A stretch of 64,000 nucleotides of DNA from Musa acuminata AAA Group (Eukaryota; Streptophyta; Magnoliopsida; Zingiberales; Musaceae): contig NC_088357.1 in assembly GCF_036884655.1 (NCBI RefSeq), positions 47,172,001 to 47,236,000 on the forward strand. Direction: 5' to 3'. Positions 1 to 10,619 of the stretch are shown piece by piece. Every line of letters starts with the position of its first letter. Positions within the stretch are counted from its first letter, which is position 1. The notes under the pieces were generated by a model. The model searched no databases, was not told where the DNA came from, and was given only the letters and a program-made list of their open reading frames with translations. The position numbers and the translations under genes are program-made.

Positions 1-150
1 GTCGAACTCACTTGTCTCTTGTCGGACAGGGAACACGGTTCCTCCTCGCTAGCCGTCGATGGGCCCCACTTCATTGATGACGAGCTGGCGTGGGCCCTCC
101 CGGTTTCTGAGGGCCAGCAGCGTGTGGCCTGCATCGGACCATACAGGTGA
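1..150 (+). other. Possible coding fragment at the left edge
   Basis: One frame is open from base 1 to a TGA at 148-150, is GC-rich (unlike the AT-rich DNA after it), and reads as ordinary hydrophilic protein. The opposite strand is also open over most of it. It could be the last exon of a plus-strand gene or an internal exon of a minus-strand one. I recognise no family and cannot choose the strand firmly. Confidence 0.2.
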
Positions 151-1778
151 ACCGCACCTTGTCAGTCAACATTGCAATGGTCCTGTAAACAGGAGCAGGA
201 AGAAAGAAGAGGAAAAATAATGACAAGAACTAATACATCCAACAGTGCTTCTCTTCATTGACATTTAAAAATATGGCATAGCAAGAAACAATATATTCAA
301 CATTGATTCTCTTGATTGACATTTAAAAATAAGAAAATTGATGGAGATTAATGAGCATTGCACAGCTTGCATTAGAGTTTGCACCTGAAAATTGTTCAGC
401 ATTAACATATGACAAATAAAATCTTAGAACTCTCAGTATGTTGAATCTTTTCTTAAATAGAGTAAACAAGTTTTTGTTGGCTTTCAGCTGCAGTGCCATA
501 AAACTGTATACAAAATTGATAATTCCACCCAGTGCCTACATATCATCAATGCTTCCTCTTCAAGTACCTGCTCCTGTTGATCAATAAGACAGACACAAGA
601 AATCAAAAACACACTTAAAAACTATAGATAGATACAAAAAATCAGAAATACTGTAAAATTGCTTTAATTTGACATGATAAAAGGAAGAGAACATGGCAAA
701 AGCAATTAGAGACAGATAAATCTGTAATTTTCTTACATACTTCATGTACATTTCACAGAATATAAACTTGAATGTCATCAATAACTTGTCCAACAGAACC
801 GATTGAATGCATATCCAACAATAGGATGCCTCAGTACAAAGATATTGTAAGTGCCATCTTGGTCCTGTATTCAGCACTTTACATAGTCAATATATTAGCC
901 TAGCGTTCACTCATTGGATATGTCGGTGATCAAATATTAGTTAAAAAACAACTACAACTCTTAGTCGTTGCAAATTTTACTTCTGAATATTGGCAAATTT
1001 AATGATTTTTATGGTATTCCATTCAGCTGGTTAATTAACAGAAACAAAACATGTATGATCAAAATCAATCTAATTGACAGGAATCTATTAACAAAGAGGG
1101 TTTGGTCCTATGGAAAGAGAGATCATTCTGAACATTAACATGTTTTATGAACCAAAAGAAGCATTTTAATCCTCTTGAAAGAAAGATTATTCTGGGTTAA
1201 AAAAGATCATTCTGAACATTTACATATGTTTATGAACCAAATGGAGAGCTGTGAAGATGATTCAAATAAGACAGATGTTACATGCAGTACATTGAAACTT
1301 TTAAATAAAATGATTGATGCATGTCATAGCACAACACAAAACATTTGTAACAGTGTGTGATGTAAATAAAACTGGTCTGAGTACTTTGGTTAAGTCTAAG
1401 GCAATAAGAGATATACAAGTGCAACAATGGGATTCTGAATACCACACTGGACCACATATTGCATGATTGCTAGGACAAACAATAAAAATGATGATGACCT
1501 AGAAAGAATGTAAATTGAACTTCCATGCATGGTTCGTCTTATCGGTCCGTACTAATGTATCGACCGGATGTCGATACGATATGTATCAACGTATCAACAC
1601 ATTATACAATGGAGCATATAGACAAAATGACATGTACCACCCATACCGATCCCCTATTGGACCAGTATATACTGTTTGTACCAAGCGATATATCATGATA
1701 CGACGAACCTTGCTTCCATGCATAAGCAAAGATATATAAAGCCAAGAAAGAAATCTTTTACCCTATTGACATTAATAT
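151..1778. other. AT-rich intergenic DNA, downstream of the coiled-coil gene
   Basis: I see no convincing gene here. Bases 1535-1735 are a patch rich in short self-complementary words (CGGTCCGTACTA, CGATACG, GTATCAACGTATCAAC). A relative of this patch occurs at 36025-36095, so it is probably a dispersed repeat. The rest is AT-rich single-copy-looking sequence that may include the 3' untranslated region of the minus-strand gene ending at 1779. Confidence 0.4.
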
Positions 1779-4548
1779 TTAGGTCCATCTCATTTTTGAA
1801 GAGGTGTAATTTGCTTTCTGGTGAGCAGCCCTTCTGGTTCTCTTGGAATCTTCACTAAAATGCACAATTCGTCTGTGTCTTAATGCAGAAGCTGGTTCAG
1901 ATCTCTGAATCCTTTGGTTCTCTTTAAGAGGACTAATAAATTGTTGCTTTAGAGACCCATCATTTGATTTGTTCAAGGGAATTAAATGCTCCACTGAGGA
2001 TGGACTTATAATTTCAGCCATTCTAATGTCATGACGCTGAGGATTATCCTCAGCAACAGAACGTTGAGAATGGTATTGTTTGCTGGTCATAGGAGAATCC
2101 GGGTCAGAAGATGATGGACTAGTACTACTCATGTCATACAGGATATTATTTGCCATGACTGGAGGCTGCAGATTGCTAGTGTCCAAAGCAGTAGAAGAAC
2201 TTCTCCGGAGCCTTGTAAGCTCAACAACCTACGTTAGATTTTTCATGCCATTAGTTAAATCAGTGGAAACTATAATGGCAGTGAATTTCATAATTTCGGA
2301 AAGCAATTCTACCTGTTTCTCGAGAACAGCCTTATCTTTCTTCAGTTTGGAGATCACCAAGTTCTTCCTTCTTATGATTTCTTCAAGTTCCGTTATCCTC
2401 TATTGGGAAAAAAAATTGAGTTATCACAGTATAATTCTCCTGCACTCTTTCAAAACACAAGAATCACCTTACAGTCAGCAGCCCTAAATGCATCAACAGC
2501 AATAGCTAATTCCTTTATTTTTGCATCCTTCTCTTCACACTCCTTGCGAAGGTTATAGAATTCTTGCTCTGATGCTAATGCACTTAGCTGAAAGCAATTC
2601 AAGTACCAAATTTATATGGGGAAGATTATCTGATTTCATTGAGACATGTTTAGGTAAACCTCTGACCAGTAATATAATCATTCACAAATAAATTGATTAC
2701 AACAAGTTATGTGTCATTCCATGAGCAAGCTAATCATCAAAATGTGGTATAGTAAATCCTCATGCAATCAAACTTCTCTTTCTCACAGAAATTCATTACT
2801 GTATTTACCTTTTTTCTCTCTCAAGAGAGTTCAAAGTTAAGCTAATGTCTACAGACAAACAGGGTAACTTAGGAGCTAAGATGCTGATTCTTTAAGCTTT
2901 ACAACAAATATCAGGACTTCAATCATGTCTTTTTTTTTCCATATAGTAAATGATAACCCAGATAACTTTGATTGAAATCAAGTAAGTACCACATTACCGA
3001 TAGGTATACCGAAATGTTTGGGAGTTCATCACCTGAAAGTCAACAGAAGATGTAACACTCCAATTAAAATCAGACAAATCAGACATCCGACGCTCTTCTT
3101 GCTCCGTTGGGATCAAATTATCTGCGTTGAAGGCCTCCCCTTTTGCAGACTCTATCCCAGTGGCATCCTGTGCGACAAGATAATGTGTTACACCAAATAA
3201 TAACAGATTTGCTTTTACATGTAGCAAACTTCATTTTTGGCTAGACATGTACTTTCCCTCCATGTAGCCCACTTGATACGTGTCTACAAAGAGGCAAACT
3301 TCCACTCTCAGGGTTAAGCTCCAGCAGTGAAGTCCTAGAACCACAAAATTGAGATGCAACCTGTAATTGCTTCACCTCAGCATTGAATTGATCATTCTCC
3401 AATGAAAGCCCCGAAATGCATTTGACTGGTTGATCCTGAAGGGAGTTCATCTGCTCACATAAATTATCAAGCTTCTGCTGCATGCTGAGGAGCACCTCGT
3501 CCTGGTCCATCAAGAGAAAAACGATACATTTATTCTTTGCAATTTAAGTAAGCAAATAGACATTTTGAGAAAGTTACTTCATGACAAAGAAAGGTAGTTT
3601 GTTAGGAATTAGGATGACTAGAAATTCTAAGACTAAAAATTTCAAGGAAAAGAAAACCCATGCTACAAAGTCATTCAAGAAAAGAACAGAAGTTTCAGAT
3701 TACACACAACTAGCTGAGGATATGATGCCTTCTGATATAGACATATTAAAAGGAAGTATATTGTTTCATTAGAGAAAAGATATTTTGCAACACAATAGCC
3801 ATCAAAGCCCTTCTTTTCCTACTCACCCTAAACACAGAGTTGGAAGAGGTTCAAAAAGTTCATAAAGTACAAAAGATGGGGTCTTGATTACAAGAAGTAT
3901 CTCCGGATGATGATAAAAAGTTTCACTTTTTAAATATTTTTTTCAAAGAACTCTGGGACTGTAAAAAGGAATTCTTTTTCCTTTTTCGTCTCCTGATCTC
4001 AAGCTGGGACATCAAAAGTTGCAACTTTTTTTCTCTCCCAGATCAAATTCCACTGCAAACAGTAACTAGAAGCCCTTTGATCAAATATCAAGCAAGTAAA
4101 CATAAGTGACCATGTTTTCCATTCAATCAAAACGAGACGTCGACAATAAGCGTAAAGTGTAAGCTTTAACCCTATTCGATCAAGCGCTCACCCTTAGCTC
4201 TACGGATCTCTGAAACTGTTCGATCTGCCGAGCCCTCTTCGAGTTGTAAGCGGCTGCCGCGACGACGGCGACTACGAGGACCCGATGGAGAGGGCTAAAG
4301 AGATCCCATGCCACCGCTTCATCACCGCTCAAGCCGCCTCCGATTGCGCCGGCCGATGTGGCCTCCTCTGCGCCGACGAGGCGGCCCTGGAGCGAGACCC
4401 AAGCGATCTTCTTCAGCGCCGGCCTGCTCGGCTCTTCGAAACAGCCAGAGAGGCGGCGAGGGGAGGGGGAGACGAGGTGGGCAAGCGAGACACGCGCCGG
4501 CGTCGGAGCGCCCGGGCCGCGGCTGGACGCGTACTCGCCGCCGTCCAT
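1779..4548 (-). CDS. Coiled-coil protein with one membrane segment (uncharacterised plant family)
   Basis: I do not recognise a named family. Six exons join in frame at GT-AG sites: 4548-4192, 3501-3253, 3167-3033, 2587-2468, 2399-2313 and 2228-1779. Every junction is phase 0, giving 465 aa. Residues 1-85 are Pro/Ser/Gly-rich and low complexity. Residues about 87-101 (LHRVLVVAVVAAAAY) form one hydrophobic segment, followed directly by basic KRARQIEQ and a charged heptad-like stretch (about 102-145). A second strongly charged Lys/Glu stretch covers exons 4-5 and the start of exon 6 (about 248-325) and is predicted coiled coil by eye. The C-terminal 140 residues are Ser/Pro/Arg-rich and probably disordered. 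The overall form suggests a membrane-anchored scaffold or tether, which is inference. The start is the first ATG in the GC-rich first exon. Confidence 0.75.
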
Positions 4549-5829
4549 CGTGCGATGGGCGGCGCAGATGGAGCGGAGAAGGGCGGTTCGAGCTCAGACT
4601 GGAAATTTTCAAACCTTTAATTGTGCGCGACGGTAAAAGAAGGGCGGACTCGGGAATTCCGACAACGAAAACAAGTTTACCTACCTTGCCTACCATCTAT
4701 TTCACTAGTCATATTCGGGTCTCCACGGCGGGACCCCATATCTCCTCACCGAATCCCTTCCGGTAACTGAACGGGTGCGTCGCACTTCCAAATGGAAGTT
4801 CGATGGAGTAGATCTAATCTCCGACCGTCCATTAAAGTCCAGTTGGCTTTGGCATTCCAAAAGTGATCGATCAGACGAAACGCACAGATGGAGTGAGAGC
4901 AATCGCTGTGCACTTCGTGCCCTCCAAAATTGGCACGAAGGCGTAAATGCGAACGAGTCGGGCTAATTAAAAGGATAAACATGCACTAATATTGGAGTTT
5001 AGGATCCACAGGATATGTTTCTTTCTATTTTCATGTCAAATAATTACCTTTATTATTGTTGTTGGTGTTTGTAATGACATAAAAAATGACGTATTTTTCA
5101 TTGATATTTAGATTTCTTTCTTATTCTATCCATATTCTTAACTATACCTAACGAAGTATATCTAATTTTAATTTGGTTTGGAATCATGAATCGTAAGACC
5201 GATTCGATTTTGACCGATTCAATTTTGACTCTAACTAAACTATGCACGCTAATTATCTACTTAGTTTCGTAATGCAATCATCATCGATGAGTTATACTGG
5301 CAATCCCACCTCAACTCTTGTGGTCCGAGATGAAGGAAACATTAGATTCCTTCTTCACGAAGGTATTCGACGCAAGGGAAAGTGAATAGGAAGAAAGAGC
5401 CTTCTTGTTGCTGAGGACGTGGCCATCACTGCCACCAACAGTGGAATTGAAGGAAAGGAAGGCCTCCTTTTGTTTGTTGAACGGCAAGCAATTCTTTTGT
5501 TGGATACAGCTGCCTCCGACCACCTCCCCGCCCTTACCGTTCTCGGCTCTCATCATTTCATCTTCTCGACAGAAGGCCAAGAGTAGTTGCATCAATGGCT
5601 TCTTTCATCCTCTTCTCGTATAGACAAGTGTGCCAACCTTTGCTTGGATAATGCAAGCATCATTGGACGCAGGAAACAGAGTAATACACGAGTTTAATCG
5701 ATCGGCTCAGTTCTATTCAATGATTGATAAGAGTCTTCTCTGCTTCAATGGAGTTTCCTCCAGTAAGCAAAAAGCTTTATCCCAGCTAAGACAAATCTAG
5801 TCTGAAAAGTCAACGCCATTTCCAAGTCT
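4549..5829. other. Upstream region of the coiled-coil gene / downstream of the bHLH gene
   Basis: This stretch lies between two minus-strand genes. It should hold the promoter of the coiled-coil gene (GC-rich near 4550-4760) and the 3' UTR of the bHLH gene. The middle (4980-5300) is AT-rich. Short open frames at 5311-5623 on both strands have no recognisable family or splice context. I see no element with clear ends. Confidence 0.4.
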
Positions 5830-7770
5830 TTAGGAACCTCTCGCTCCTGATTTCGAGTTCAAGTAAGAATTTTGATTGCTGGACAAACAGGTGCAGCTCG
5901 CCCTGCCTTCCGTCAGCGTCTTGCAACAGCAGCCAACAGTAAAATCAAATCAAAGAGATGCCAGGTTAAGATTCTACAAGAACGGCATGGTTCTTCAGAA
6001 GGATACCTTGACTTGTTTCTGGAGATCCTTGATGTAGTCAACGGCCAAATTTAGCATGTCGGCAGTGTTGGTTTGCTTCAAATTCATGAACACGAGTAAG
6101 GGAAGTGCAGGATGTGGTTGTTACTGTCAATCCAGTGTCAAGATCGTGCTGCTGTTGCATCGGAAGTGAGACTTACCTTGTCCATGTTAGGAACAACCTC
6201 CTGTAGCTTCTTCATCCTTTCGCTGATCTTAGTCCTCCTCACCTGATCAAATCCATGCTTAAATGAGCACCTGAGGCAACGAATGCTTATGAATGGAAAG
6301 AGCAGGGGAAGCAGCAACCCGCTCGGCGATGCTTCGCGGGTGGGTGGCGCAGCCCCGTTTAGCTCTGATTCTGCAGGGAACTGCGTCCTGAAACCGTAGA
6401 AAGTTCTCGACGGCGGCCATCTCCGACGACGTCTTGGGCAAGCTGAGCTGATGTGTGACACCCGAGACATGGTTCCTCACCTCCCCCTTCTGTTCAGGAT
6501 CAAAAGCAGAATTGTTGCAGCCAGAGAAGCTGATCGATGGAATGAAGCAGGCGAAGCAGAAGTACCTGAGGCTCCGAGTGGTTGAGACCGGCGCCTGTCT
6601 TGTCCTCCCCCTCACTGCTTTTTCTCGTCCCTGCGAAGCTGTTTGCAGAAAGCAGAGAGGTCTCTTCCCAACCAGGCATGTAACACCCGCTGTCTTCGTG
6701 ACTACCGCGGCCGAACTCCTCGCTCCCCGTCTCAGAGATCCGAGACATCAAGGAGCTTTGTCTCTTTCCTAAGCTTAACTGATGACCCCTAAACCTTTTT
6801 GCTGCATCTCCCATGGGAGGAAGACCCTCATTTCTGAAACCACGCAGATCCCTCATCATAGGATAGCCTACAGATGCAATGAAAGAAGACCAATAGCAAC
6901 ACGAGATGAGATTTTCTAGAACCCAACTCTTAGAGTCGTTGACTATCTACTATTGCGTTAGCAATTCGGTTCTTTTCCTCACGCAACGGAGGAAGAAATT
7001 TCTACTCCTTGTTCCCGTTACCAGAGCTTTGGAAGAGTTCCATTTCAGGTTCTTGTAGAACGCAGTCCATATCAGAAACAATCCGCAAACACGAATCGTG
7101 CCAAGCAAAACGAAATTTTACGCATGGTTTTTGTCCAAAAGAGGAACATTTTTGATGAATTTGAAGTGGAAGAGAGATTGTTACCATTGTGAGATGAGAC
7201 GATAGCGGGTGAACTGCTCTGGCGAGTGAGGTTGGCGAAGCTTCTGCCACCTCCGTTCTCGTGTTGTTCCACCTCCGCCAGCATCGAACCCATCGTCCGG
7301 TATGAGATGTCTGACAAGCTATGATTCGGCATCTGCAACGGCTGCTGCGTGTGATGATGCGTCATCGGCAGAGAAGAGGAGGATGCAACCTTATGTTGAG
7401 GGCTGACCTTCTCCCCCGATGGCGGTGGCCGCCAGAACTGAGGCCTCCTCTGGCAGTCAACGGTATCGACAACCGAGGGCTCGTCGGTCTCGGCGCCGTA
7501 GGGTCTTGCGGGGAGGAAGTCCTCGCAGAGTTCTTCGAACAACGAGCTCGGAGCGGATCGGAACCGGAGGAGACCGGGGCTCACCTGCTCCTGTTGTGCT
7601 GGTGGATGGTGGAGGAGCACGTGGAGGCCCGCCGACTCGGGTTCCTCCTTCCGGTGGCCTCCGAGAGGCGCGGCAGGCGGATAACCCAGGTCGAGATCCT
7701 TCGACGTCGCCGTCGCCGGAGGAGCTCCGTACATAACTACTTCCCCCTCCTCCTTTCTGCTCCAAGTCAC
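5830..7770 (-). CDS. bHLH transcription factor, FBH / bHLH122-bHLH130-like
   Basis: The product is a nuclear DNA-binding protein; family members bind E-box DNA, and the Arabidopsis FBH proteins activate CONSTANS. Six exons: 7770-7185, 6867-6566, 6489-6319, 6242-6177, 6075-6007 and 5919-5830, all GT-AG and in frame, giving 427 aa. Family signatures are GLLRFRSAPSS (N-terminal third), LTRQSSSPA (end of exon 1), and a C-terminal basic helix-loop-helix built from HPRSIAER (exon 3), RRTKISERMKKLQEVVPNMD (exon 4) and TNTADMLNLAVDYIKDLQKQ (exon 5). The 66-bp exon 4 and 69-bp exon 5 match the usual intron pattern of this subfamily as I remember it. The His and Arg residues of the basic region that contact the E-box are present. 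A second in-frame ATG at 7734 could be the real start and would remove 12 residues. Confidence 0.93.
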
Positions 7771-8116
7771 GCACCTTCTTCTTCAGCTCAATCTGTCTCT
7801 AAGCTTCTGTAACGATCTGCAGCTGCAGCCGCTCAACACGTACAGATCGGAAACAGAGCAGGAATCGAAACCTCAAGCTTCCACCCGATCGCCATCGAAG
7901 AACCTCCAAAAAAGCAATTTTTTTTGCTCGAAACCTTCCAAAGACTCCGACAAATTAACTCCTAAATCTTCCGCAGCTCCAAATCCGATAAATGAACGAG
8001 CAAGAGTGGGGAGAAGACAGAATCTTCCATCAGAAATTTGTGGAGTCGCTCTTCTTCTTTTTATAATCACAAATCTCCGCCATCGAAAACAAAACAGAGG
8101 TTTCCGGCTTGCGCTG

Positions 8117-8125
8117 CTATTTATA
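8117..8125 (-). promoter_or_regulatory. TATA box, probable promoter of the bHLH gene
   Basis: Read on the minus strand this is TATAAATAG, a strong plant TATA consensus. It lies about 350 bp before the first ATG of the bHLH gene, which would give a long 5' leader. Polypyrimidine-rich leader sequence follows it. Position and sequence fit; the transcription start is not shown by the sequence alone. Confidence 0.5.
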
Positions 8126-8670
8126 CAGTCAAAGTGACGAAAATGCCCATGATATCGTAAGAAACTTCAGTGTACGGCCGGTCTCAGTTTCAGTGCCCCA
8201 CATATGAATTGCCAAAAATGCCCCGAAGCGATCTAAATGACAATTAAACCAGAAAAAAGGGAATAAAAGGAACCATTCAAAAGATCACGTGCCGATTCTG
8301 TCACTATTCTTTGGATATTGAGCGGAAGATTATGTTCTTCACAGAAAGGAAGCTCTTGAGAAGATATAAGCGTGTATTTAAATTATATTGTAGGATGTCA
8401 AATTATGAACACGAAAAGGGATCTTTTCGGAAAATTTTAGTATTGATTTGAATGGTGTAACGTTTGTTTTCAGTTATTTTACTTGTATTATCACCAAATT
8501 TTAGTATTTGCAGGCGATTGTAAGGCATGCAGAATGGTTTTATTGAAACTCTTCAAAATTTTTTCCCCATATTTATCTTCCGACTGATAATATAATTTAC
8601 CCTTGCAAGTATGCTTTGCAAAGTGTCTTAGGCTTTATAATTGGAATCCTGATTGAACTCAAAAATATAT
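8126..8670. other. Upstream intergenic DNA of the bHLH gene
   Basis: This is AT-rich sequence with no gene, likely distal promoter. It contains a CACGTG-type G-box (tCACGTGc, 8285-8292), a common target of bHLH/bZIP factors, so feedback control is conceivable but untested. Confidence 0.35.
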
Positions 8671-9280
8671 AATATATTGGGTGATTTTTTTGTAATTTTT
8701 TTATTTATTTGGTATAAAGTGGCCTCTATTTTATTTTTTAAAATAATGTTTCTATTTTTTTGTAATTTTATAAATGTCCTTCCCTTCCTTACTCGTCGTC
8801 TTCGTCCAATTACTTTTGTGCGACGCTGCCTATCCTTCCTCACCCGTCGCGTAGAGAGGGCGACCATTAGGGTGATGAGTGCTCGAGGCAACAAAGAAGG
8901 GAAGACCATTGAGATCATGGGAGTGATGGCAAAGGGGGGAAGACAATTCATCATCTCTAAGTGATGTTGCTCGTCCTTCTCCAACCATCTCTATGAAGGG
9001 CAAAGATGGTAGGCAAGGAAGAATGTTGGGAGCAGATGATTAAGGGATGTTTGGAGGCGACATTAGGGGCAAAGGCCACAAGGCCTTGTGATGGCAGTAG
9101 GGAGCAAAGACGACCACATAGAAGTGATGAGGGGTCGAGACGAAATAGAAGAAGGAAAGGAAAGAACGATTATAAAATTATAAAATATAAGAGTATTATT
9201 TTAAAAAGATAAAAACTAGAGACATTTTTGAAGAAAAAAAGAAGGGAGACTTTTTTTAGTAAAATCATCCAAAAATATTT
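8671..9280. mobile_element. Possible non-autonomous TIR element
   Basis: Imperfect terminal inverted repeats bracket this 0.6-kb segment. The left end reads AATATATTGGGTGATTTTT and the right end, reverse-complemented, AAATATTTTTGGATGATTTT. Homopolymer-rich sub-terminal tracts and a more GC-rich middle (8780-9150, purine-rich) are typical of small Mutator-like or other TIR elements. I found no exact target duplication, so the borders are approximate and the class is uncertain. Confidence 0.3.
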
Positions 9281-9676
9281 ATTTATATTTATCAATTATA
9301 AGTGCTGTTAATAAGCTTTATTAATTTTTTGTTTCTTCCTTTTAAGAGGTATGATACTGATTGAATTATAGGGATGAGACCAATACTAATCTTCAAGTAG
9401 GGTTGATATTTTGCTTTTAAAAAGTGCTTATATTCTTTTGAATATATTTATCTAATTCTTAACATATTTATTTTAATTTTGTTAGTTTTACTAGTTCAAT
9501 TTGATTATTTTATCATTGTTCACTGTAATATAAATTTTATAGTGGGTGTCTCACTCTATCATGGAAAAGAAAATATTTTTTAAATAAAAAATATATTAAT
9601 TTAAATATCTATAACAATCTAAGATATATATAATTCTTTTGACTCATATCAGTCATCTCGTTATAAATATATAACT
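9281..9676. other. AT-rich spacer before the first LTR element
   Basis: No open frame, tandem repeat or clear element end is visible. The sequence is AT-rich and low in complexity. Confidence 0.35.
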
Positions 9677-10097
9677 TGATAGAAATCTATTGGACACGTG
9701 GTTATCATATAAGATCTAAATTAAAAACAATATAAGATATTTTTTTCATCCATTATGATGAGATTCCTTCTCATCATAATTATAAGATTCTTTTTCGTCC
9801 GTTACAATGAGAAAGATAATTATAAACTCTTCCTTTTCCTTTAAGATATAAAAAAATATCTTAAACCAAATGCAGGAGATTCTTTTTCATCTACTTGAAT
9901 CTACATTTGGGGGTCTCGGATTACTAACTTGAACATCCAAGGGACTAGGTCGGGAAATCTCTCTCAACCTATGTCTTCGTACACGTGACATCTTAGAAGC
10001 ATGATATTTTCACCTTGGAGATATTTCAAACTATCCTACGCATATGGGTTTGGACCATATAGGTTGACCAAGACGTCAACGATATTTTTTTTTAACA
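9677..10097 (+). repeat. 5' LTR of element 1
   Basis: It starts TGATAGAAATC and ends TTTAACA, immediately before TTTTGACG, which matches the LTR-internal border of element 2 (CCTAACA then TTTTGATG). The purine/pyrimidine blocks and the GACGTCAACGATATT run near the 3' end are shared with the LTR ending at 17245. The sequence is diverged from its partner at 14754, so the insertion is old. Confidence 0.7.
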
Positions 10098-10619
10098 TTT
10101 TGACGATAGAATGAGGGTTTGATATCATAAAAATATTTACCTACTCTCTTAATAAATGCCCAAGTGAGGAGGCCCTTTTCGCATGTGGATGCATCCACTT
10201 AGACCTAAATGCTGACATGATATGGGTATTTGTTCAATGACTCGAGTCTCTCACCCTCGGACACAACCTCGAGCAATCTACTCTTCCCCGCTTGGGTATT
10301 CCTGAACCTCACTAAGTAGGTGCAAATGTTAATGGGTATGATGCAAGTTGTTATTCCACTCTTGCCCTAGCTAGCCCAATAAGTAATGTCATCATCTCAA
10401 TCGTGTAATGTCACCATCTCAATCGCGGTCAGTAACTCAACTATCATTAGGACTGGTGACCAACAAGAGACCCCAAGATAAAAGGGGATAGCGAAGCGAT
10501 ACCATATCCCAGTTCATGGATAAGATATCCTTATTCGACTAGTGATCTTTCCTAATGGCAAAGGCTAAGAACATTGACCATGGCGGCCTATTCAACCACC
10601 ACAGCCCCAACCTAATGTC

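Noticed and set aside
4285..4766. Several 90-150-aa frames on both strands
   Set aside because: Overlap the GC-rich first exon of the coiled-coil gene; low complexity and no splice context.
7321..7812. 163-aa and 105-aa plus-strand frames over bHLH exon 1
   Set aside because: Arg/Pro-rich shadows of a GC-rich coding exon; the sense strand carries clear FBH-family motifs.
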